DNA of 64,000 nt from Flammeovirgaceae bacterium UBA2366 (GCA_002344065.1 DDTK01000009.1:44213-108212); one strand, 5' to 3'. Shown: positions 1-7,150, counted from the stretch's first letter. Numbers and translations are program-made. The notes: generated by a model not told the origin, from the letters alone.

Positions 1-524
1 TTGGCGCTGGTAAGGCTTTTTTCCACCGCCTTTACACCCACACCCAGGCGCAGGGCGATTTCTTCATTGTGTAATTCTTCCTCTATTTTCATCATCAGGC
101 ACTCGCGTTCCCTTTTCGGGAATCGTGCAATGATTTGAAGTATTTCTTCCGTAATCTCAACCTGAATAATCCTGGCTTCAATAGACTGCTCGGCTAAGCC
201 GAAGGTGTGACCATTCATCAGCCGTATTTTTCGCTGACCGAGTGCAACGTTCTCATTGTAGTAGTTTACCGACTTGTTTCGAACGATCCTGACCAGGTAA
301 TGCTGAATAGACCGTTCGTGATGATTACCCAGTTCGCGAGCGTTCTTCCATACATGAGCGAATGCTTCTTGCACAATGTCCTTGGATGCATCGTGGTCGT
401 GCGTCAGTCTATAGGCTATCTTCAAGAGGCTTTTGCAATACTGATCGTACAGAATCTTTATAGCCTTCCCAGGACAGGAAAGCAGCAACTTTCGAATCTC
501 ATGGTTATGAACATGGTCAGGCAT
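1..524 (-). CDS. ECF-type RNA polymerase sigma factor, 3' end beyond window
   Basis: Reading the minus strand from the ATG at 524 gives an uninterrupted frame of about 174 residues that leaves the window at position 1. The N-terminal half has sigma region 2 features (DQYCKSLLKIAYRLTHDHDA then DIVQEAFAHVWKNA), and the end has region 4 features (FPKRERECLMMKIEEELHNE, EEIALRLGVGVKAVEKSL). An in-frame TAG lies upstream of the ATG, which supports the start. Such factors direct RNA polymerase to small regulons, in Bacteroidota usually controlled by a FecR-type anti-sigma; any partner would lie to the left, outside the window. The match to the family is strong; the regulon is unknown. Confidence 0.85.
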   Translation of the reverse strand, partial: MPDHVHNHEIRKLLLSCPGKAIKILYDQYCKSLLKIAYRLTHDHDASKDIVQEAFAHVWKNARELGNHHERSIQHYLVRIVRNKSVNYYNENVALGQRKIRLMNGHTFGLAEQSIEARIIQVEITEEILQIIARFPKRERECLMMKIEEELHNEEIALRLGVGVKAVEKSLTSA

Positions 525-545
525 CTCACTATACGATTTCTATCT

Positions 546-579
546 AACGGGTGAAAAGCTTTTAACTGAAGCACCCGTT
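546..579. promoter_or_regulatory. Inverted repeat upstream of the partial sigma gene
   Basis: AACGGGTG (546-553) and CACCCGTT (572-579) form a perfect 8-base inverted repeat with an 18-base loop, 22 bases upstream of the sigma-factor start. It could be an operator or a leader hairpin. No function is proven. The rest of 580-705 shows no gene. Confidence 0.3.
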
Positions 580-707
580 GGCGTTTAAATCCACACGTAA
601 AACCGAAAAAATACGAGCTTGCTACCAAAAACTCTTTAAAAAATACCTTGCGTTAATTTAAGGGTTCGGAGAAAAAAAATAAACCCCTTGGTTTTGGGCA
701 ACCGAGT

Positions 708-730
708 AAAAAAGGGGGATTTACCCCCTT
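708..730 (-). terminator. Intrinsic terminator of the 735-1085 gene
   Basis: Read on the minus strand, AAGGGGG TAAAT CCCCCTT makes a perfect 7-base stem with a 5-base loop, followed by a run of T (complement of 708-713). It begins 5 bases after the stop codon of the hypothetical gene at 735-1085. Confidence 0.75.
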
Positions 731-734
731 ACGC

Positions 735-1085
735 TTAATGACTAATGGCCTCGATCCCCTTTGGAGAGTAGCCCAGTTCACGCAATTCCTTTTTGGCTTG
801 GCTATCCCATTTGTTACAGCCTGACTCAACCTGCAACATATATTTCACGTGTGCCTGATCTTCATCGTCATAGTAAAATCGTATGTCAAGGTATGTTCCG
901 AAATCATGCGGACAACGTACCACTTTGAAAAATGATCCTTCCGGATTATTTCCAAAAGTTCGTTTCAGTTGATCCATGTACACACGTGCCTCCATACGCG
1001 CGCGTTGCATGTAGTCATCGCTCCCCACTTGCGCGCAAGGTTCATCACAAGGTGTAGTTTGCGAAAGGAAGATGTAGTCTAACAT
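735..1085 (-). CDS. Conserved-looking hypothetical protein, Cys-rich N-terminus
   Basis: A 116-residue frame starting at the ATG at 1085; an earlier in-frame ATG at 1124 would add 13 residues of unconvincing composition. The protein begins MLDYIFLSQTTPCDEPCAQV, has three cysteines in all (two in CDEPC, one in ESGCNKW), is rich in charged and aromatic residues (DIRFYYDDEDQAHVKYML) and has no signal peptide or membrane segment. I do not recognise a characterised family; it resembles small proteins often met in Bacteroidota mobile or accessory regions, which fits its neighbours. A clear terminator follows its stop codon, supporting real expression. Confidence 0.65.
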   Translation of the reverse strand: MLDYIFLSQTTPCDEPCAQVGSDDYMQRARMEARVYMDQLKRTFGNNPEGSFFKVVRCPHDFGTYLDIRFYYDDEDQAHVKYMLQVESGCNKWDSQAKKELRELGYSPKGIEAISH

Positions 1086-1130
1086 AGTTGTAGTATTTAA
1101 GTTGAACATCATTTTTATGATCAACTCACC

Positions 1131-1254
1131 GGATTTTTCCGGAACTGCTTATGCGAGGGACGATGCGCAAGCCAAGAGGAATCGGAATAAATGGAACGCG
1201 GGGAGAATGGTGGGTTTATGCCGAAGTCTCTTGGCGGAGTTCCGGAATAAATCC
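1131..1254. repeat. Nested inverted repeats in an intergenic region
   Basis: GGATTTTTCCGGAACT (1131-1146) is the near-perfect reverse complement of 1238-1254 (one extra base). Inside it, GCCAAGAG (1171-1178) pairs perfectly with CTCTTGGC (1228-1235). A direct repeat GGAATAAATnnnAACG also occurs at about 1183 and 1244. The 124-base unit could fold as one long imperfect hairpin, or be the ends of a small degenerate element. There is no protein-coding frame in 1086-1375. Confidence 0.5.
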
Positions 1255-1340
1255 GAACGTGGATAAAAATGATGAGGTAGTGGCTTAGCTGCAGGCATTG
1301 TTTGCATCGGCACTATATGATTTTTGATCGTAGGTCACAT

Positions 1341-1357
1341 ATATAAAGAGTTTATAT
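1341..1357. promoter_or_regulatory. Palindromic operator candidate before the HTH gene
   Basis: ATATAAA-GAG-TTTATAT is a perfect 7-base inverted repeat centred 27 bases upstream of the 1376 start codon. AT-rich palindromes in this position are typical autoregulatory sites for small helix-turn-helix proteins, but binding here is inferred only. Confidence 0.4.
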
Positions 1358-1375
1358 GCTTTACCTAAACACCCT

Positions 1376-1669
1376 ATGCCTGCAACAATCGTTACACCGG
1401 AGGACCTTCAAAACCTGAAAAAAGAACTCATTGAGGAGATAGAAAAGCTGCTTGCAAAACGGGCCAGTATGCCAATCAAGAAATGGCTCAAGTCTCATGA
1501 GGTACGAAAGATGTTAAGTATTTCACCAGGTACGCTCCAAAATTTACGCATCAATGGAATGCTGCCCTTTACTAAAATCGGAGGCGTCATCTTCTATGAA
1601 TACGAAGACGTAAAAAAGATGCTGGAAGACCATAAGCACGTATCTTACTCTAATTCATTCCACCGCTAG
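1376..1669 (+). CDS. Helix-turn-helix (excisionase/MerR-like) DNA-binding protein, copy 1
   Basis: A 97-residue protein with an N-terminal charged helix (residues 8-30, likely coiled) followed by a helix-turn-helix domain at about 35-85: KWLKSHEVRKMLSISPGTLQ, then NLRINGMLPFTKIGGVIFYE. The pattern (EVRKML, SPGTLQNLR, G-PFTKIGG-IFYEYEDV) is that of HTH_17/excisionase-like proteins found in many Bacteroidota integrative elements. It is a clear paralogue of the protein at 2466-2741 on the opposite strand, sharing EVRKML, GTLQNLR and NG-L. Likely a local regulator or directionality factor of a mobile element; the actual target is unknown. A palindrome lies just upstream. Confidence 0.8.
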   Translation: MPATIVTPEDLQNLKKELIEEIEKLLAKRASMPIKKWLKSHEVRKMLSISPGTLQNLRINGMLPFTKIGGVIFYEYEDVKKMLEDHKHVSYSNSFHR

Positions 1670-1730
1670 ACTACCTGCCTACCTTGCCACGCGCAATGGA
1701 TCTACTCTAGTAATATTGCAAGGTATCGCC

Positions 1731-2041
1731 TCACCTGCGACAAGGTGTTATTGGCGGAATTAACCTGATCGTACTCCCACGTAGCGGGTGGTAACTGGGA
1801 TAATATTGAATATACCCTAAGTCTTTAAGGTCATTGATGACCCGGTGGTAGGTGGAACTTGATTTGATTTGATTTTAGCCAAAGCCATTACCTTTCTACG
1901 CGAAATAAAAAGGCATTCTTCTGATTGTCCTGAAAGCCATAGGTAGCATAACGCCAGATAGACACTGACGTGCGAAGTACCAAGGTTGGTATCAAACGCT
2001 ACCCGGTTAAGGAATGTTTTGAGTTTATCAAGTGAATCCAT
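1731..2041 (-). pseudogene. Winged-helix-like protein, frameshifted at a 5-bp repeat (possibly phase-variable)
   Basis: From the ATG at 2041 the frame reads MDSLDKLKTFLNRVAF, paralogous to the intact gene at 2160-2465 (MDRLQQLTDYFNRAAS). It stays parallel through FISRRKVMALAKIKS, then runs into the repeat at 1859-1875 and out of register, stopping at 1817. Removing one 5-base unit restores the paralogue's reading: SSTYHRVINDLKDLGYIQYY, then PSYHPLRGS, with a stop at 1731 (full product about 102 residues). The C-terminal part is therefore intact but out of frame. This may be an inactivated duplicate or a switchable gene. The open frame also continues upstream to 2128 without obvious homology. 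Confidence 0.75.
1859..1875. repeat. Pentanucleotide tandem repeat (GATTT, about 3.4 copies)
   Basis: TT followed by three GATTT units (reading ATCAA on the coding minus strand) lies inside the winged-helix gene copy at the exact point where its frame departs from its paralogue. With two units the gene is in frame; with the three seen here it is out of frame. Confidence 0.85.
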
Positions 2042-2159
2042 ACCCGTGATAATACCAAATCGTTTTGATGTCCGATAGTGTCTCATATCGAATGCACGTG
2101 AAAGTAATTTTTTGTTGCTGAGGTACACACTCCTTTCAGTTCATTTCGATCAACTGAAG

Positions 2160-2465
2160 TCAATTGAAAACCTGATGCTGATAGATTGAGAGTTCTATTG
2201 CGCTACCTTTCACCGGATGATAAGAGGGTTGATATTTCAAGTATCCGAAAAATTGTAGTTCGCGGATTACCTTGTGGTAGGTAGCCTTCGACCTAATTCG
2301 CGATGCGCTCATTAGCCGCCTTCGTGAAATATGGTAGGGGCGCTGAAAGTTGCTGGTGATCCAGGCATGGCACAATGCCATGAACAATGAGATGTGCACT
2401 GGTTTCAAGCGATTATCCGAAGCCGCTCTGTTAAAATAGTCGGTAAGTTGCTGCAACCTATCCAT
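2160..2465 (-). CDS. Small winged-helix-like regulator, intact copy
   Basis: A 101-residue protein (MDRLQQLTDYFNRAASDNRL...) with helix-rich composition and a probable winged helix: HISRRRLMSASRIRSKATYH, VIRELQFFGYLKYQPSYHP. SKATYHK-I-EL--FGY-KY-PSYHP-KGS resembles small proteins that often follow an excisionase-like gene in Bacteroidota integrative elements. Its ATG (2465) abuts the TAG of the helix-turn-helix gene at 2466, so the two are co-transcribed. Function is not established; DNA binding and a role in element regulation or replication are inferred. A frameshifted paralogue lies downstream at 1731-2041. Confidence 0.75.
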   Translation of the reverse strand: MDRLQQLTDYFNRAASDNRLKPVHISLFMALCHAWITSNFQRPYHISRRRLMSASRIRSKATYHKVIRELQFFGYLKYQPSYHPVKGSAIELSIYQHQVFN

Positions 2466-2741
2466 CTATCGTGGAGCCATGTTCTTTTCCAGCAGGTTTA
2501 CAATCTCATCGTACTTGTAGAAGACAATGCTCCCCACTTTGGAATATGAAAGGGTGCCGTTTACCCGGAGGTTCTGCAAGGTTCCGGCTGAAACACCTAA
2601 CATTTTCCGCACTTCCGCGGAGCGGAGCCATTCTCTGACGGGCTGTCCTTTTTGTTCGGATATAAGTATTCTGAGTTCCGCTAACAGTTCGGTCTTGAAT
2701 TTTTCCAGATCTCCAACAGTGAGTAACTGGTCCCTGTGCAT
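2466..2741 (-). CDS. Helix-turn-helix (excisionase/MerR-like) DNA-binding protein, copy 2
   Basis: Starting at the ATG at 2741, preceded by a purine-rich GGAAGAAAG, the product is 91 residues and aligns end to end with the 1376-1669 protein. The frame also opens at an ATG at 2759 (6 residues more). It has an N-terminal amphipathic helix (VGDLEKFKTELLAELRILIS) and a helix-turn-helix domain (AEVRKMLGVSAGTLQNLRVN, YSKVGSIVFYKYDE). It is the first gene of a two-gene unit with 2160-2465, and palindromes at 2812-2860 lie in its promoter region. Likely an element-encoded regulator or excision factor; the precise role is unknown. Confidence 0.8.
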   Translation of the reverse strand: MHRDQLLTVGDLEKFKTELLAELRILISEQKGQPVREWLRSAEVRKMLGVSAGTLQNLRVNGTLSYSKVGSIVFYKYDEIVNLLEKNMAPR

Positions 2742-2811
2742 AGCATTTCTTTCTTCCATTGGATTTGATATTGCATAGCGAAGATGTTAGAGGTTGACGG
2801 AAGAAATTCAC

Positions 2812-2827
2812 AAGTTGGTACCAACTT
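2812..2827. promoter_or_regulatory. 16-bp perfect palindrome, operator candidate
   Basis: AAGTTGGTACCAACTT is a perfect palindrome 70-85 bases upstream of the helix-turn-helix gene at 2741. Position and symmetry suggest a dimer-binding operator for the adjacent regulator; inferred. Confidence 0.5.
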
Positions 2828-2836
2828 GGTATTAAA

Positions 2837-2860
2837 AAAGTGAGCACCCAGGTTCACTTT
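2837..2860. promoter_or_regulatory. Second inverted repeat upstream of the HTH operon
   Basis: AAAGTGA (2837-2843) and TCACTTT (2854-2860) are perfect 7-base inverted arms separated by 10 bases, next to the 2812 palindrome. Together they look like a compact control region. 2861-3082 has no supported gene. Confidence 0.4.
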
Positions 2861-3082
2861 ACACAGCACCAAAAAATATGAGCGCCTGTTTCGTGGTATT
2901 CGATGACAAACGATTTGAATTGTTGTTAAGGTTCAAAGTTCTTCGAGGGAAAAATTGCCCAAGTCGGACAAAGAAGTTATATTTGATATGAATTTGCAGT
3001 CACCCGAGATCGTTAATTCGTTGGTGAGTCATCTGGTGAGTACCCGATTTTATCACCTTTAAAATACTGAAAATCAAGCATT

Positions 3083-3114
3083 GTGAGTCAGGGTTCATTT
3101 CCCTCCTCCTCTGC
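3083..3114 (+). other. tRNA 3'-end-like scar, possible attachment site
   Basis: The stretch holds AGGG-TTCATTT-CCCT, which has the shape of a T-arm, followed by CCTCCTCTGC, which looks like the 3' acceptor strand of a serine-type tRNA (usual ending CCTCCTCCGC). The rest of the tRNA is missing. An intrinsic terminator follows at 3137. Bacteroidota integrative elements often insert at tRNA 3' ends and leave such a copy at one border. The accessory genes lie to its left and chromosomal-type genes to its right, which fits an old attachment site. The match is imperfect, so this is tentative. Confidence 0.35.
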
Positions 3115-3136
3115 GATTACATTTTCAATCTGAACT

Positions 3137-3172
3137 AAAGCCTCGAATTCCTTATGAATTCGAGGCTTTTTT
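3137..3172 (+). terminator. Strong intrinsic terminator
   Basis: AAGCCTCGAATTC, loop CTTAT, GAATTCGAGGCTT then a T run: a 13-base perfect stem. No gene precedes it closely apart from the tRNA-like scar, suggesting it once ended a tRNA transcript. It can also act for transcripts coming from the right. Confidence 0.85.
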
Positions 3173-3214
3173 CTTTTATACCTCTCCATTTTATTCAAAA
3201 AATCTCAATCCCTA

Positions 3215-3260
3215 GGTGACCCAAGCGGTGACCGAAAAATTTTCAAAATCGGGTCACCGC
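3215..3260. repeat. Cluster of GGTGACC direct and inverted repeats
   Basis: GGTGACC occurs at 3215 and 3227 on the plus strand and inverted (GGTCACC) at 3252. The pair GCGGTGACCGA (3225-3235) and TCGGGTCACCGC (3249-3260) form a near-perfect inverted repeat. Such sets resemble recombinase arm-binding sites or operators and lie next to the tRNA-like scar. No gene accompanies them. Confidence 0.4.
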
Positions 3261-3329
3261 ATCAGCCTAAACGAGCTGAAATCGAATCAGTTCATAAGAT
3301 ATCACTAGATGGGTCCCATTTCGCGCGCC

Positions 3330-4025
3330 TTACTCATGCCCTCTCTTATCACGAGTACCCTTTATCAAGAGCCAAAGCATTAACACCAATTCACCAAACA
3401 TGGCAGGCATGCCAACCGTAAATACAATGTCTTTGTATCCAGGAATGACAATGCTGGTAAAACTTAGCAGCACATACACAATTCCATTTATGATTAGCCA
3501 AACACCCAGAAAGCGCGGAATGAATGCAGATTGATACACCAGTATTGCTAACGGAAAGAGCCAAAGACCCCAAAATAATTCCAATGCCAGAACACTGTAG
3601 TCGTTAATTTTAAGAAATGCCATGGCTAAGTCTTGCCGTTGCGCCAATTCAAACGACTGGAGTATTTCCCCTTTTAGCGTTAGAACAGTTGCCATACTAA
3701 GTCCGGCCTTCACAAATGCCACCGGTACTTGCACCACTACAAAAGCTACCAAAAGATTGGAATAGCGTTCATTTACATTTCTAAACAGCTGATAAAAGAC
3801 CCACACCAACAATACCCATATAGTACTCGTTATTAGTCCAGAAAAAATGCCCGTTCGAAACAAGGTTTCATACTTCAGAATATTTTGAGCAGAAGCCACA
3901 ACATCACCACTGACAAATATTTTGGGCGATACGTAGAACATGTCGTAAAAGCCTGAAACAATCCAAAGTAGAAATAACAGACCGGCAAGTCGCGCAGTTT
4001 TTTTAGTCTCCGGATTGGCATTCAT
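3330..4025 (-). CDS. DUF4386 family integral membrane protein
   Basis: A 231-residue protein with about six hydrophobic segments and no cleavable signal. It begins ETKKTARLAGLLFLLWIVSG, the typical opening of DUF4386 proteins, and keeps the spacing of the family (YETLFRTGIFSGLI, FFWGLWLFPLAILVY with local variation, FIPRFLGVWLIINGI). The biochemical function of the family is unknown; it is an inner-membrane protein. It lies 87 bases downstream of the ABC permease gene in the same direction, so it may belong to that PadR-controlled operon. The C-terminus is short and basic (IKGTRDKRGHE). Confidence 0.8.
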   Translation of the reverse strand: MNANPETKKTARLAGLLFLLWIVSGFYDMFYVSPKIFVSGDVVASAQNILKYETLFRTGIFSGLITSTIWVLLVWVFYQLFRNVNERYSNLLVAFVVVQVPVAFVKAGLSMATVLTLKGEILQSFELAQRQDLAMAFLKINDYSVLALELFWGLWLFPLAILVYQSAFIPRFLGVWLIINGIVYVLLSFTSIVIPGYKDIVFTVGMPAMFGELVLMLWLLIKGTRDKRGHE

Positions 4026-4112
4026 AACGTTGAGCGTTTATGGATTACTCTGATTACTGTGGGTAGTATGTTGCTGTGGGTTATTGCAGTCAAAGTCTTT
4101 TCGCTGAAACAT

Positions 4113-6722
4113 TTATTCAGTTTTTAAACCCTCCACCGGATTTGTTTTAAACACTTTTATTGTTTGTGTTGCCACAGTTGCTATAACAACTGCAATCAAA
4201 AGAGAAGCCGCCATCATGACTACCCAAATGGTAACAGGCATGTGATAATCATAAGCAAAGTCAAGTACCGATTTTATAAAAATGAAACTAAGTGGTACGC
4301 TAACGAATAACGATACTATAATCAACACATAGTATTGTTTGAAAATGTTGTTGCTGATGTTTTTATAATCAGCCCCAAGAATTTTTCGTATACTAAATTC
4401 CTTAACTCTGCCAGAAATGTTTATCGCCACTAATCCATACAATCCCAGCATGGCGAGAATAACCGCTACCGATGCAAACACCCTCCACACATGACCATGA
4501 ATGCCCATTTCTTCGTAATAATTTCCCCATACATCTTCCTGATAACCGCCATTAAATGGAATTTCCGGGTAGAGTGTTGCCCATGCCTTTTTTAAATCTT
4601 CGAATGCCAATTGTTCTTGCTCGCGGTTTACTTTTAATGCGAGAAATCTGAAATCCTTTTTATCGGCCACGGTAAAAAATGTAGGTCTGAGCAAGGAGAA
4701 AAAACTATAGCTATGAAAATCTTTTGCCACGCCAACCACTTCGTAAGTAATACTGTCAATTCTGAATTGCTGACCGATCGGATTAACCCAACTCAGATTT
4801 TTAGCCATGGTTTCATTCACTACTACAGCATTTTTATCGCTACCATCGAAGTCTTTGAATGCCCTCCCGCTCACCAACTCAATTCCCATGGTATTGAAAT
4901 AGGTTGGGCCTACCGACAAACGGTCTGCCTCAAAATCTTTATCAGGGAAATGCAAAATTGTTGTTTGATGATTTTTGCCGATGTGTTGTGCCGAACCTGA
5001 AATGGAAAGAACTTTCGGATTGCGTTGCATGACATCATTTAATTGCTGGTAGACCGATTCATTTTCAACCGCTGTGTAAATCACATCACGGTTGCTATAA
5101 CCCCAGCTTCTGTTGGCGAGGTAATCGCCATTCATGGTAAACACGATGGCGCTGGTGATGAACATGCACGCCAACACCAGTTGAAAACCCAGAAAGATTT
5201 TAGTGACTGGATTTTTCTGACCAAACCTGACTGAGCCTTTCAGAATAGTAACTGTTTGAAACCGGGAAATATAAATAGCGGGATAGATGCCAGATGCGAG
5301 TGCAGTGATCAGCATGATCATCGGCAAGTACATCCACAAGCGCGGGTCATTGAGACTGAACTCCATACTAAAATCCCACAGTCCTTCGAACCACGGAATA
5401 ACCACGAGCCAGCCCAGAAGAATTCCGACCAGCATGGCAAAAAAGGTGACGACAATATTTTCAGACAAGAACTGTACAATCACCAGCCTTCGAGTTGCCC
5501 CGATGGTTTTGCGTACACCCAACTCCTTCAACCTCTTTACTGAAGTTGAAATGGCTATGTTGATGTAATTGAAGCAGGCCAGTAATAACATTAACGTGCA
5601 AACCCCGGTAAGAAATTTGATAGATGTTATATTACTCTGCGTGCCTTCGCGGAAAACATCTTCACGAATTTCGTCTGTTTTTATATGGAGTGTAGCCAGC
5701 GGTTCAAACTGAAAAGAAGCAATAGCCCAGTCTTTTTCAACCGCTTCGTTTTGTGTACGCTTGTATTTTTCCATTCCTTCCTCCACGATTTTTATGTCTG
5801 ATGGCTGTGCTACCTGAACAAATGTAGCCCGATGGAAGGCCGACCAATCGTGCAAATCGAAACCGGGTTGAGCCGTTCGGAGATTTTCGAAATTGATAAG
5901 GAAATGGAAATCAAAACTTCGAGAGGATGGAAATTTTTTGGCAACGCCTGTTACTTTAAACTCTTTGCCATTCTCTGCGCTGAATTTCACCAGGAGGCTT
6001 TGGCCAATGGGGTTTTCATCGCCAAAATATTTTTCCGCCATCGGCTCACTGATCACTATACTATTCACATCGGAAAGTGAAGCCGATATACCCCACTTCA
6101 GTGGGAAAGTAAACATATCGAGGAAAGCAGGGTCGACAAACCGGATGCGTTCATTGAAAATGTTATCTCCGTGTTTAACAATAACATTCTGGTCTTCTAC
6201 TCTGCAAACTTTTGTCACCTGCGGAAAATCCTGTTTCAATAGTTCGCCCAATGGCCTGGGTGACTGCCCATATTGCCGCAACGCACCTTCGCGCGAAGCA
6301 GTAAATGTAGAGAGGAACACCACATTCTTATTTTCATGAAATTGATCGCGCTTGAACGTATAAACTACAAATGCGTAGAAAAAAATGCTGAAGCCAATAG
6401 CAGCCGCCAACCCGAAAATATTGATGAAGGAATTGACCGGACTCTTCAATAGGCCGCGAACAGAAACCTTAACGTAATTTTTGAACATACTGTATTGGAT
6501 TAATTGATTCACAAACTCAAAGTTTCTGATCAGGTTTGGGCGAAGTAGTTTGATGATCTCCCAGGTATAGATTCGTTTTGCCTTGCGAGCAGAAAAGCAC
6601 TCTGCATGCTCATGAAAAATTTCTTCCATGTCGCCTTCAATCTCTTCCAGGTATTCTTCTTTCAGGAAGAACCGGAGAAACTTTAAGGGCCATTTTGGTG
6701 GATGTAATGGTTGTGGTTTCAT
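4113..6722 (-). CDS. FtsX/MacB-type ABC transporter permease with N-terminal prefix domain
   Basis: An 869-residue permease without an ATPase domain. Residues 1-75 form the cytoplasmic permease prefix domain found in Bacteroidota (PPKWPLKFLRFFLKEEYLEE, then EGDMEEIFHEH). The first membrane segment is at about 95-118 (FINIFGLAAAIGFSIFFYAF), followed by a large periplasmic MacB_PCD domain, three segments near 375-480 including KELGVRKTIGATRR, a second periplasmic domain, and a C-terminal FtsX domain with EFSIRKILGADYKNI. Such proteins pair with a separate ATPase and move lipoproteins, peptides or drugs, or act as mechanical transmitters. Its start codon overlaps the PadR stop (TGATG), so both are translated as a unit. 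Confidence 0.9.
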   Translation of the reverse strand: MKPQPLHPPKWPLKFLRFFLKEEYLEEIEGDMEEIFHEHAECFSARKAKRIYTWEIIKLLRPNLIRNFEFVNQLIQYSMFKNYVKVSVRGLLKSPVNSFINIFGLAAAIGFSIFFYAFVVYTFKRDQFHENKNVVFLSTFTASREGALRQYGQSPRPLGELLKQDFPQVTKVCRVEDQNVIVKHGDNIFNERIRFVDPAFLDMFTFPLKWGISASLSDVNSIVISEPMAEKYFGDENPIGQSLLVKFSAENGKEFKVTGVAKKFPSSRSFDFHFLINFENLRTAQPGFDLHDWSAFHRATFVQVAQPSDIKIVEEGMEKYKRTQNEAVEKDWAIASFQFEPLATLHIKTDEIREDVFREGTQSNITSIKFLTGVCTLMLLLACFNYINIAISTSVKRLKELGVRKTIGATRRLVIVQFLSENIVVTFFAMLVGILLGWLVVIPWFEGLWDFSMEFSLNDPRLWMYLPMIMLITALASGIYPAIYISRFQTVTILKGSVRFGQKNPVTKIFLGFQLVLACMFITSAIVFTMNGDYLANRSWGYSNRDVIYTAVENESVYQQLNDVMQRNPKVLSISGSAQHIGKNHQTTILHFPDKDFEADRLSVGPTYFNTMGIELVSGRAFKDFDGSDKNAVVVNETMAKNLSWVNPIGQQFRIDSITYEVVGVAKDFHSYSFFSLLRPTFFTVADKKDFRFLALKVNREQEQLAFEDLKKAWATLYPEIPFNGGYQEDVWGNYYEEMGIHGHVWRVFASVAVILAMLGLYGLVAINISGRVKEFSIRKILGADYKNISNNIFKQYYVLIIVSLFVSVPLSFIFIKSVLDFAYDYHMPVTIWVVMMAASLLIAVVIATVATQTIKVFKTNPVEGLKTE

Positions 6723-7060
6723 CAGATGGCCTTAAGTTCAAACGCAAGTTTGGGTATAGCACTCCAGAGTTGAGCTCGTATGTCTTTCATTTCTTCAAGT
6801 ACTTTACGGCCATGCGATGTAGTGGCATAAATGCGCTTACGCTTTCCTCCACGCCTGGCAGTGGCCTCACCAAATTGTGAGGTGAGAAATCCTTTGTCCT
6901 CCATTCGTTTCAGTGCTGATTGTATTGAACCTACACTAAGCCTTTCTTTCAGTCTTAATTCCAGCTCGCGTTTGATTTCAACGCCATACGCATCTTGTTG
7001 AAGTGCCGCCACCGTGAGCAGCACCAGTTCTTCAAATTCACCCAGTTTGGTTTTTTTCAT
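6722..7060 (-). CDS. PadR family transcriptional regulator
   Basis: A 112-residue winged-helix protein: LGEFEELVLLTVAALQQDAY, GVEIKRELELRLKERLSVGS, IQSALKRMEDKGFLTSQFGE, then RGGKRKRIYATTSHGRKVLE. This is the canonical PadR fold, with the wing at R-GGKRKR-Y. PadR proteins repress neighbouring transport genes until a ligand or stress relieves them. It is the first gene of the operon with the permease at 4113-6722, which it overlaps by one base. Two 22-base direct repeats lie immediately upstream of the start codon and are a likely autoregulatory site. The ligand is unknown. Confidence 0.92.
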   Translation of the reverse strand: MKKTKLGEFEELVLLTVAALQQDAYGVEIKRELELRLKERLSVGSIQSALKRMEDKGFLTSQFGEATARRGGKRKRIYATTSHGRKVLEEMKDIRAQLWSAIPKLAFELKAI

Positions 7061-7061
7061 A

Positions 7062-7118
7062 CTATATTATTCGTAATTGCAGTAAATATAGTTACACTAT
7101 TTTATTCTTAATTGCAGT
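7062..7118 (-). promoter_or_regulatory. Two 22-bp direct repeats: operator/promoter of the PadR operon
   Basis: The segments at 7062-7083 and 7097-7118 are identical at 20 of 22 positions; their shared core on the plus strand is TAATTGCAGT preceded by TTATTC. They are spaced 35 bases apart and begin 2 bases upstream of the padR start codon. Tandem identical sites this close to the start suggest cooperative binding by PadR itself or duplicated promoter elements. Confidence 0.55.
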
Positions 7119-7150
7119 TTTTATCAAAAAATTTTTAAAAAGGCGTTTTT

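Noticed and set aside
207..554. 115-residue plus-strand frame at the left edge
   Set aside because: It is a shadow of the minus-strand ECF sigma gene, which shows sigma regions 2 and 4 in the other strand.
2506..2872. Several overlapping frames on both strands over the helix-turn-helix gene
   Set aside because: None has a recognised motif; the 2466-2741 frame has a clear helix-turn-helix paralogue at 1376-1669.
3225..3311. Short frame through the GGTGACC repeat cluster (GTG start, 26 codons)
   Set aside because: It begins right after a stop, has no similarity and overlaps an inverted repeat; a chance frame is simpler.
4713..6339. Plus-strand frames over the ABC permease
   Set aside because: They are reverse-strand shadows of one long conserved permease gene.
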